DNA of 64,000 nt from Larus michahellis (lineage: Eukaryota > Chordata > Aves > Charadriiformes > Laridae): the NCBI RefSeq assembly GCF_964199755.1, contig NC_133896.1:93248200-93312199 (forward strand). Reading direction: 5' to 3'. Made by a program: the position numbers and the translations under genes. This document shows, piece by piece, positions 59,301-64,000 of the stretch; positions within the stretch are counted from its first letter, which is position 1; each line of letters begins with the position of its first letter. The notes beneath the pieces are model-generated. The model was given only the letters and a program-made list of their open reading frames with translations, searched no databases and had not been told where the DNA came from.

Positions 59301-61147
59301 ACAAAGGATCACATCAATCATTTAGATGTGGTAAGACATAACAAGCAACGCTACATAGGACTCTTCCTTACCTGGGGCTGGGAAGGGCTGGCAGTGAAGT
59401 TAAAGGCTTTGTTGGTCCTAGAAAAGAAATACCAGCATGTCTAAAACTTTCAGAGTTGGAATACACGCAGAATACCTTCATATTAAGCAAAAGAAAATGG
59501 GTAATGGTTTTAAACTAAAAGAAGGTAGATTCAAACTAGGTATAAGGAAGAAACGATGAGGGTGGTGAGACACTGGAACAGGTTGCCCAGAGAGGTGGCA
59601 GATGCCCCATCCCTGTAAACATTCAAGGCCATGTTGGACAGGGCTCTGAGCAACCTGATCTAGTTGAAAACATCCCTGCTTATTGCAGGGGAGGTTGGAC
59701 TAGATGACCTTTAGAGGTCTCTTCCAACCCAAACTGTTCTACGAAAAACATAATCTCTTTTTTTTTCCTGGAAAGGAAAAAGAAGGGAAGAGTAGGCAGA
59801 TGGACCAAATCCCTGTAAAACAGATACATGAAGAAATTACACTTGTATTCTCACATCCCAGCTTACTCAAGTTGGAAGTTCTCAAGCCTGGTGACTAGCA
59901 GCTCATATGTAATATTAAATGGTGCCATGGAAGCGACGTCCACAAATATAACCTGGTCAGAGGGTCCTGTCTCAGGTGTTGGCTCAGAGGGACAGAGGGT
60001 CCGACTCACTTCTTGGTAATTGTAGGTCCTCTGATAGCTACAACAGCCAGGGGAAGGAGGGAAGGGAAGGGAAAGTCAGATGGAAGAGAGAGAGAGAACA
60101 CGGTTAAAAAGTTGTTCAGCAGTTCAAAGAATTACATAATTTTCCCCCTGTTTGCATAACTGAAATACTAATCTGAAAGGCTATTCAGTCTTTTATTCAG
60201 AGTTCAAACTCCATCTCTGTTGCCTCTTGGGGTCTGCACAAGGGACTGGCCATCCCCAGCATTTCACTTCCCTTGAGGCCACCTGTACCATCTGCAGATC
60301 TAGCACATCTGCCATTTGCTGGAGGCAGAGCGTGCAACAACAGCTCAGAACAGCCACTGCTGTAACCGTCCCCTGGATGAGGTAAGACAGTGTAGAGTAC
60401 CTACTGCCTGATGCTAGGACTTCAGTCACAGGATGAAGCTTCACACCCCAGATGGTCTAAAGTGCCTGCAAAGTCTGAGCATTTGCAGCCTAATTAGCTA
60501 TGAGGTTGCTGAAGCTACACAGTAGCATCATTTGTCATAAAAACACCCCAAAACAACCACCACCAACTAGAATAGACTCAATTTAGGCATACCTGGGGTG
60601 AGAAACAGAGGAGAGCACTTATTCCCCAAATGCACTGCAACACAACAGTTAGGCTGCTCTTTTGAGAGCTTGTTCAACTCCTGCTCCAAACTAGAGCCCA
60701 AGAACTACTTGCACATACTGTAAGCAACTGCACAAACGACAACAATGCCATGTGGTAGATTCACTGACTAGTGACACAGGCAGATCCTCAGCAGACAAGC
60801 CTCCTGGTACTCCATGTACCTATTTGAGAAACTAAGAGACAAGAGCAGGCTGCTAAGTAAGAGGTTACCTACCAAATCCTGGTCTTCCTATGTTCAGCTG
60901 ACAGTGAGCAAGCACAAATTGCAACCAAGCCCTGCAGTCTACACAAGTAGTAAGATCTAGCACTTGAGGAAGGCTGATGATGGATACAGCTGGCAGACAA
61001 GTGTGTTACAGACTCCAGTACTTACAGGCCTCGAAAAATTAGCGGGACCTGCCACGACAGCACTCCCTTCTGCTGGCGAACTACAAACAGGACAGGATAT
61101 TGGAGGTTTTCAGAGCTGCTGTTCACATATACTCGCACTGCATCTAC
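32334..61147 (-). CDS. SIDT1: SIDT1, SID1 transmembrane family member 1, lacking only the first coding exon
   Basis: 24 exons on the minus strand join to 2271 nt (756 codons and a stop) with every phase compatible. Human SIDT1 is about 827 residues, so the missing part is one N-terminal exon of about 70 residues. The order is: a beta-rich ectodomain with N-glycosylation sequons (NSS, NIT, NFT, NRT); TM1; a long acidic, Ser-rich cytosolic loop; then ten further membrane segments. Candidate zinc-site residues of the CREST/ceramidase-like fold are present: Ser488, His492 and Asp503 (window numbering) and H-x3-H at 720-724. SID-1 proteins are implicated in double-stranded and small RNA uptake. 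Mammalian SIDT1 is also reported to act in dietary microRNA absorption and lipid hydrolysis, at the plasma membrane and in lysosomes. The paralogue SIDT2 is the main alternative, but the sequence and the USF3 linkage favour SIDT1. Confidence 0.96.
33359..33472 (-). CDS. SIDT1: SIDT1 exon (residues 699-736) with the HxxxH metal-site motif
   Basis: Acceptor TCCCCTAG, donor CTG|GTGAGT. It encodes [20 protein letters not shown] then [23 protein letters not shown] at residues 720-724 is the conserved HxxxH of the ceramidase-like fold at the start of the last membrane helix. Confidence 0.97.
34222..34332 (-). CDS. SIDT1: SIDT1 exon (residues 662-698), membrane segment
   Basis: Acceptor GTCTGCAG, donor GAG|GTAAAG. 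It encodes [20 protein letters not shown] then [17 protein letters not shown], phase 0 at both ends. Confidence 0.97.
34466..34477 (+). repeat. Run of 12 C
   Basis: Mononucleotide run in a SIDT1 intron. It is prone to length variation and sequencing error. Confidence 0.9.
34656..34761 (-). CDS. SIDT1: SIDT1 exon (residues 626-661), membrane segment
   Basis: Acceptor CTCTCTCAG, donor AAG|GTAAAG. It encodes [20 protein letters not shown] then [15 protein letters not shown]. Confidence 0.96.
35584..35630 (-). CDS. SIDT1: SIDT1 exon (residues 611-626)
   Basis: This is a 47-nt exon. Acceptor CTCTTCAG, donor TT|GTAAGT. It encodes [15 protein letters not shown] and a split Phe codon, within a membrane helix. 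Confidence 0.95.
36781..36857 (-). CDS. SIDT1: SIDT1 exon (residues 585-610)
   Basis: Acceptor CTTTGACAG, donor ATG|GTAGGT. It encodes [20 protein letters not shown] then RPMYM. Confidence 0.96.
38050..38158 (-). CDS. SIDT1: SIDT1 exon (residues 549-585), membrane segment
   Basis: Acceptor GCTTTCAG, donor G|GTAAGT. It encodes [20 protein letters not shown] then [16 protein letters not shown] and a split Asp codon. Confidence 0.97.
38159..39887 (-). other. SIDT1 intron with an A-rich tract
   Basis: This 1.7-kb intron has no recognised exon or RNA gene. It holds a run of 17 A at 38785-38801 followed by an A/C-rich tract to about 38840 on the plus strand. The tract could be simple sequence or the remnant of a poly(A) tail. 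No adjoining retrocopy was recognised. Confidence 0.6.
39888..40024 (-). CDS. SIDT1: SIDT1 exon (residues 503-548), membrane segments
   Basis: Acceptor CCTCCACAG, donor GTG|GTATGG. It completes the Asp codon and encodes [20 protein letters not shown] then [20 protein letters not shown] and AVLGV. It is nearly identical to mammalian SIDT1. Confidence 0.97.
40276..40490 (-). mobile_element. CR1 LINE 3' fragment in a SIDT1 intron
   Basis: The minus strand carries the degraded 3' terminal region of a CR1 element. Plus-strand landmarks are GGTTAGAAGGGACCTCTGGA, GTCTGGTCCAACACCCCTTG and CACAACCTCTCTAGG, all typical of the antisense CR1 3' end. It is non-coding. Confidence 0.8.
40718..40835 (-). 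CDS. SIDT1: SIDT1 exon (residues 464-503), membrane core with candidate active-site residues
   Basis: Acceptor TCTTTCAG, donor G|GTAAGC. It encodes [20 protein letters not shown] then [19 protein letters not shown]. The SACYH block and the following split Asp codon correspond to the Ser/His/Asp residues of the ceramidase-like (CREST) metal site. Confidence 0.96.
41831..41954 (-). CDS. SIDT1: SIDT1 exon (residues 422-463), third membrane segment
   Basis: Acceptor TTCCCTGCAG, donor CTG|GTAGGA. It encodes [20 protein letters not shown] then [20 protein letters not shown] and L, a membrane helix followed by a basic cytosolic stretch. Confidence 0.96.
42532..42605 (-). CDS. SIDT1: SIDT1 exon (residues 398-422), extracellular loop
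   Basis: Acceptor TCTGTTCAG, donor AG|GTGAGT. It encodes [20 protein letters not shown] then LGVL. It has an NVT sequon and two cysteines probably in a lumenal or extracellular loop. Confidence 0.96.
43282..43348 (-). CDS. SIDT1: SIDT1 exon (residues 375-397), second membrane segment
   Basis: Acceptor TCTCTGCAG, donor ACG|GTGCGT. It encodes the hydrophobic [20 protein letters not shown] then QT. Confidence 0.96.
43904..43977 (-). CDS. SIDT1: SIDT1 exon (residues 351-375), end of cytosolic loop
   Basis: Acceptor ATGTTTTAG, donor TG|GTAAGG. It encodes [20 protein letters not shown] then KIYF, with a split Trp codon. This basic segment leads into the second membrane helix. Confidence 0.96.
44585..44733 (-). 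CDS. SIDT1: SIDT1 exon (residues 301-350), acidic Ser-rich cytosolic loop
   Basis: Acceptor TCTGCTCCAG, donor AAG|GTATGG. It encodes [20 protein letters not shown], then [20 protein letters not shown] and SDKNVIRTK. The Ser/Asp/Glu clusters fit casein kinase 2 sites, as seen in the family's disordered loop. Confidence 0.96.
44734..46380 (-). other. SIDT1 intron downstream of the 72-nt exon
   Basis: This is a 1.6-kb intron. Apart from the old CR1-like fragment at 46013-46265, nothing was recognised. Confidence 0.6.
46013..46265 (-). mobile_element. Old CR1-like 3' fragment
   Basis: Plus-strand text contains TTGGAAGTGATCTTCGCCAG, CTAGTCAACCTCCTG, TCTCTCTGGGCACCTCTCCC and CCAACCTTAACCTCCCAAGT. 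These match, with much decay, the antisense 3' region of an older CR1 subfamily. The subfamily was not determined. It lies about 115 nt downstream of the 72-nt SIDT1 exon in the direction of transcription. Confidence 0.6.
46381..46452 (-). CDS. SIDT1: SIDT1 72-nt exon (residues 277-301), cytosolic loop with YxxPhi motif
   Basis: Acceptor TCCGTTGCAG, donor G|GTACAG. It encodes [20 protein letters not shown] then GAI. It enters and leaves in the same phase, so it could be skipped without a frameshift. The YGAI tetrapeptide at residues 297-300 fits the tyrosine sorting motif YxxPhi. Confidence 0.93.
48650..48772 (+). mobile_element. CR1 LINE fragment, 5' part of an interrupted copy
   Basis: Plus-strand CR1 sequence with landmarks ATCTCTCCTATGAAGAAAAG, TTCAGCCTGGAGAAGATAAG and AGGGGGCTTATAAG. 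It breaks off at 48772 where an opposite-strand CR1 begins, and continues at about 49077-49341. Confidence 0.85.
48773..49077 (-). mobile_element. CR1 LINE 3' fragment inserted into another CR1
   Basis: The minus-strand CR1 3' end starts at its terminal motif (plus-strand AATCATCGAATGGTTCAGG) and runs to its truncated 5' end near CCTGTAG. It has the landmarks CTAGTTCCAACCCCCCTGCC and GGGCAACCTCTTCCGGTGCC. It is less decayed than the copy it interrupts. Confidence 0.85.
49077..49341 (+). mobile_element. CR1 LINE fragment, 3' part of the interrupted copy
   Basis: This continues the plus-strand copy after the insert with GATAGGACAGGAGCAATGGG, GTAGATTTAGACTGGATATA and CTTCCAACCCAAACTGTTCT. Compared with the CR1 consensus as I know it, roughly 40 nt between the two parts appear to be lost or merged at the junction. 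Confidence 0.85.
51094..51137 (-). CDS. SIDT1: SIDT1 exon (residues 262-277), start of cytosolic loop
   Basis: This is a 44-nt exon. Acceptor CTTTTTCAG, donor G|GTAAGG. It encodes the basic stretch [14 protein letters not shown] directly after the first membrane helix, consistent with the positive-inside rule. It is less conserved than the rest of the protein and was placed by its exact phase fit. Confidence 0.88.
52649..52742 (-). CDS. SIDT1: SIDT1 exon (residues 231-262), first membrane segment
   Basis: Acceptor TTTCCTCAG, donor AG|GTGAGT. It encodes a strongly hydrophobic helix with [20 protein letters not shown] followed by HYIR, the first transmembrane helix after the ectodomain. Confidence 0.95.
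53136..53207 (-). CDS. SIDT1: SIDT1 exon (residues 207-231), end of ectodomain
   Basis: Acceptor CATCTCACAG, donor A|GTCAGT. The 72 nt begin and end in the same phase. It encodes [20 protein letters not shown] then SIK, with an NRT sequon. The donor matches the consensus less well than most here, but the split Lys codon joins correctly to the next exon. Confidence 0.9.
54450..54543 (-). CDS. SIDT1: SIDT1 exon (residues 176-207), ectodomain
   Basis: Acceptor CCTATGCAG, donor G|GTAAGT. It encodes [20 protein letters not shown] then [11 protein letters not shown]. The KPEDYACGG block is highly conserved. The end of the exon appears diverged from the human sequence as I recall it. Confidence 0.95.
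55139..55166 (+). repeat. ATA/AAT microsatellite
   Basis: Imperfect TAA repeats about 10 nt beyond the donor of the SIDT1 exon at 55177-55260, inside the following intron. Confidence 0.8.
55177..55260 (-). CDS. SIDT1: SIDT1 exon (residues 148-175), ectodomain
   Basis: Acceptor TGTTTTAG, donor CAG|GTCAGA (a weaker +4 to +6 donor context), phase 0 at both ends. It encodes [20 protein letters not shown] then KQAAITVQ. Confidence 0.95.
56387..56488 (-). CDS. SIDT1: SIDT1 exon (residues 114-147), ectodomain
   Basis: Acceptor TCTCCTCAG, donor GTG|GTAAGT, phase 0 at both ends. It encodes [20 protein letters not shown] followed by a [12 protein letters not shown] block, very close to mammalian SIDT1. 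Confidence 0.96.
56489..59371 (-). other. SIDT1 intron of 2.9 kb, nothing recognised
   Basis: This intron lies between two ectodomain exons. No repeat, RNA gene or additional exon was recognised. The open frame at 57557-58057 on the plus strand has no protein features. Confidence 0.6.
59372..59417 (-). CDS. SIDT1: SIDT1 exon (residues 98-113), ectodomain
   Basis: This is a 46-nt exon. Acceptor TTTTCTAG, donor CAG|GTAAGG. It completes a Glu codon and encodes [15 protein letters not shown], with an NFT sequon and the conserved TASPSQPQ block. The intron on its 5' side is more than half CR1 sequence. Confidence 0.94.
59485..59745 (+). mobile_element. CR1 LINE 3' fragment in a short SIDT1 intron
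   Basis: Plus-strand CR1 3' end with TTTTAAACTAAAAGAAGGTA, GACACTGGAACAGGTTGCCC, TGGATTAG-like and CTTCCAACCCAAACTGTTCT landmarks. It fills more than half of the 449-nt intron between exons 59867-60037 and 59372-59417. Confidence 0.88.
59867..60037 (-). CDS. SIDT1: SIDT1 exon (residues 41-98), ectodomain
   Basis: Acceptor GTTGTAG, donor GA|GTAAGC. It encodes [18 protein letters not shown] and later [20 protein letters not shown], with the sequon NIT. At 171 nt it is the longest SIDT1 exon here. Its polypyrimidine tract is unusually C-rich. Confidence 0.95.
61026..61147 (-). CDS. SIDT1: SIDT1 exon (window residues 1-41), ectodomain
   Basis: Acceptor CTTACCACAG, donor CT|GTAAGT. It begins in phase 0 with [20 protein letters not shown] and ends [11 protein letters not shown] with a split Leu codon. 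It carries an N-glycosylation sequon (NSS). It is probably the second coding exon, because the signal-peptide exon is absent from the window. Confidence 0.95.
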
Positions 61148-62479
61148 CTGTGGTAAGAGAAAGGAGAGCACAGATAGGTGTTAGCTGAAAGCAAAGAACA
61201 AGACAGAAGAGACAGAACAAGAGAAGCCTGGCCCCTTCCTCGGTCTGACCTAGGTGCTGATAATATGCACAGGGAGATGAGCAGTGTTTGTCACTGGACT
61301 GGTTGTTCAGATCTAATCCAGAATCACAGTCCTGTCCCCAGGTCAGAGGTGACTGTCAGACAAGACACAGTGGACCAATGCAGCAGACATAAGAGGAAGA
61401 AAGTTCAGTAGCTTCCACTTACCCAATTGGGAGCAACCTGAATAACTTCTGTTACAAAATTAAGCAAACACATACAAAATACCCTAAGGCTAGAACTGAG
61501 AATGTTCTTACTTGGACTCTTATGTATCCGACCCAAACAGTGTTACTGGGAAAGTCGCAAAGATGACTGAAGATAACATTAATAGTTAGGGATGAAAAAG
61601 CAGGTTAGCAGCTAGCACGTGATTCTGCTGTAAATGATACTGAGATGACCATAACCCATATACAACCCATCTAACTAAACAGCAATACACTGCTGACTGC
61701 ACTTAACCAGCCAAGGAAGGCTGCTTTGGTTTGTCAGCAAGGGTTTTAATGCAGCCCACTGCATCAGCAACTAAAATTTCTCCTTACATTATCTGGCCAC
61801 CATGCAGTTGCAGAGGTAGGATAGTTGTGGTGTAGAAGGCCTCAGTTTACTATTTGCTTTGAGAAGCAAGCAAGCAGTTTGTCTTCACCAAAGGGAAATG
61901 GTTCAGCTCCCTCTCCAGACCTGCATGCATTGCTCAAGAAAACAGGGTGTGAGAATGCATAACTCAGAGGAGAAAATACCATTTGATTAGAGGCCTTTAA
62001 TTGATGAAAGCATATTAAGTAGATAAGACACACACATTTTAAGCCCACCACATCCTGAAAAATTAGAATGGACTCTCGCTAGATCAGTGAACGACTTTTC
62101 ATGGATATCTCAACTTTATACCCTCCAAGAAGAATAAATGCAGAAGGGGGTGCCACCTTCTGAAAAACATATAGAGTTAAGTTAGCAGAAGGGCAGCTAC
62201 CTGAAATGGCAACTTATGCTTACTCTGAGGACACCAGGTTCAGAAAAGGGGCTTGCATCTGCAATCACAAGTCTAAAAGAAAATTTCCTATTCATTCTTT
62301 TTTAGCGATTCTGGGCTTACATGGGAGTTTAGTTTAGTGGAACAAAACACCTTCTTGAAGGCCATAATCATTATCAACTTTCCTGACATAGTTGCTATAA
62401 TATAGAGGCTACAGCCACCAATTCCTTAAAAAAAAAAAAAAGAAAAAAAATAGTCTTCAACACAAAACACCACAAATAA

Positions 62480-62485
62480 TTTATT
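62480..62485 (-). terminator. Candidate poly(A) signal of the unassigned exon
   Basis: AATAAA on the minus strand, followed within 10-25 nt by a GU-rich run (TTTGTGGTGTTTTGTGTTG), the classic arrangement for cleavage and polyadenylation. It lies inside presumed SIDT1 intron 1 and could also allow intronic polyadenylation. Confidence 0.35.
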
Positions 62486-62751
62486 TAAAACCCCTTTGAG
62501 ACAGAAGGGCAAACACTGGAATCTTTTTCCATTGCCTTCTGAGTTCTAAACCTTTGCAATACTCTTTCGGCATCCCTTCCAACTATTCCTTCTGACCACC
62601 AAAACTACATATGCAATTTTGTTTCCAAATAAATTTCACAGTAGGGTACCAAAATCAAGTTAAGAAAAACATCATCACAAAGCAAGACTCACAGGTAACA
62701 CCTGAAGGGTATTAACACAATAGGCCACCACCACCAGACAGCTCTGGAAAG

Positions 62752-62887
62752 TTACTCTGCGGCTTCCTTAGTCTCTGTGGCTGCCTTGCTCAGCTGGGGC
62801 AGCTGAGCCAGCACATGCTGGTATAACTGGGAAACACGGACTGGGCTGAACAAGCTTCTGCTTGTTTGCAGGTGTTTGCTGTAGTCC
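62752..62887 (-). CDS. Possible unassigned terminal coding exon
   Basis: On the minus strand, a good acceptor (TTGCCACTTCTTACAG ending at 62888) is followed by 44 codons (G|GAC phase) and TAA at 62752-62754. The peptide begins DYSKHLQTSRSLFSPVRVSQ and ends KAATETKEAAE. About 265 nt further on, AATAAA at 62480-62485 is followed by a GU-rich stretch. I do not recognise the protein. It is out of phase with the expected SIDT1 first-exon donor. The open frame also runs upstream through the acceptor to 63027, so it could be a chance frame, an alternative transcript, a nested gene or an old retrocopy. Confidence 0.3.
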
Positions 62888-64000
62888 CTGTAAGAAGTGG
62901 CAAGAAATGAACTGGCATTGGAACTGAAGAAGAAAACAAATCCAAGGAGCATGAAGAGAGGACGTTCAAGCCAGGCTCTTGCGAGTACATGAAGCCATTC
63001 TCCCCCCGTGGGGAAATCAACTGTCATTGCAGAAAGGACGCATTCCAGCTACACGTCCAGCAGAATTTTGCCTATGAAACTGTTAAAGCAAGCCCGCCTC
63101 CACAGGTGAAGTGGTGTACACCGTCTCTGTTTGGACATCAGCCTGTGAACCCCCCAGAGCTGGGTGCATCAGCACAGTGCAACAGGGAGCTCACATCAGA
63201 CTCACAGCAAATGTACTACTGAGTTATGTATCCTCAACTACCCATAAAGGCAAGATGGACATTGGGAAATTCTCTTCTGCGCTGACTTCATGAATACAGA
63301 AACTACATGGGTTATGCATATGTTGCAGATAGTCAGGTTTACTTTAAATGAGTACGATTCATTTGTATTCATTGGAAGACTCAGAAAGTTGCATTTCTGC
63401 TTCTTCTGAATTCTCAATTTAAGAAATGTAATGGATGTTTGAAGTATACACTAATGCTGAGTGGCATTAAAAAAAAAAAAAGTACTACTTTTATAGTTTG
63501 CCCAGGCTTTGGACACAGAAGTTAAAGTTGAATACAAGTGATAACGATGCATCTTCCCACCTTAGATCTTCCTTTTCAGCAAAGTAAGTATTTTCAATAT
63601 TGATTATAAGAGGAAAAACACCAACAGAAATTCACAGGCTGTTTAGAAAAAGTCAGACAGAAAGACCCTGCTCTGAGGTATCCTATAAGACACAGGAGAG
63701 CACTATATGTTTCTGTCACAAAAAAGTACAGCTTTTGATATCTATTAAGATACAGTAAGAATAATTCTACGATTTAACCTTAAACCTCTTAGAAATCCCA
63801 GCTTTTCCCACTATTGCGTTACAGTGCATACTCAGCAAGTCATCTACCTCCAGTGGCGCAGTGTGTTTTCCAGCTTTACTACTTTCTCATGCCTTTTGGC
63901 TTACACAGGTAAGAATACACACTACCTGCATTCTATAGCGTATTATTTGAAGAGCCATGGCTGTGTAATCAAATACTCTTTCATAAGCAGACAAGCACTA

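Larger units (their letters stand above)
61148..64000 (-). other. Presumed SIDT1 intron 1 (continues beyond the window)
   Basis: No sequence like the SIDT1 signal-peptide exon was seen, so this is taken as part of the first intron. It holds poly-A runs at about 62428-62450 and 63468-63481. It also holds a terminal-exon-like structure on the minus strand at 62455-62887, listed separately. Confidence 0.55.

Noticed and set aside
61430..61470. Second mini-exon-like segment (FVTEVIQVAPNW in one frame) next to a GTAAGT donor
   Set aside because: The intron implied from the neighbouring segment would be about 63 nt, phases do not join sensibly, and there is no family match.
1..64000. CRISPR arrays, operons, phage or defence systems
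   Set aside because: The window is vertebrate nuclear DNA with spliced genes and CR1 LINEs. No direct-repeat arrays or prokaryotic gene signatures were seen.

Overview
This is vertebrate nuclear DNA, most likely avian. The evidence is a group of CR1 LINE copies (the dominant retroelement of birds and other sauropsids), two recognisable vertebrate genes with GT-AG introns, and short introns compared with mammals. A turtle or crocodilian cannot be excluded from sequence alone. No prokaryotic, plasmid or viral gene set was seen.

Layout. (1) 1-1050: a dead CR1 LINE on the minus strand, cut by the window edge. (2) 1051-3897: AT-rich DNA with no recognised gene, probably 5' intron or flank of the next gene. 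(3) 3898-about 25380: USF3 (KIAA2018) on the plus strand. Four short exons carry the start codon and the bHLH domain, and one exon carries 2155 of the 2241 residues. A long 3' UTR of about 7.5 kb follows and contains a sense CR1 fragment. (4) About 25380-31085: intergenic DNA between the two convergent genes. (5) About 31085 to beyond 64000: SIDT1 on the minus strand. I could place 24 coding exons with GT-AG boundaries and fully compatible phases. They join to 2271 nt, which is 756 codons plus a stop. Only the first coding exon (signal peptide and start of the ectodomain) is missing, and it should lie beyond position 64000.

The tail-to-tail USF3/SIDT1 arrangement matches the mammalian order as I know it, so this is a conserved locus. 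The products act separately: USF3 is a nuclear E-box-type bHLH factor, and SIDT1 is an 11-pass SID-1-family membrane protein linked to RNA uptake and lipid metabolism. Nothing suggests that they work together.

I did not find a new biological system. The points most worth a second look are: an unassigned terminal-exon-like structure on the minus strand at about 62455-62887 inside SIDT1 intron 1; a symmetric 72-nt SIDT1 exon that carries a YxxPhi sorting motif; an inverted CR1 pair in the intron just upstream of that exon; two Pumilio-type elements near the end of the USF3 3' UTR; and the near absence of a polyQ tract in USF3.
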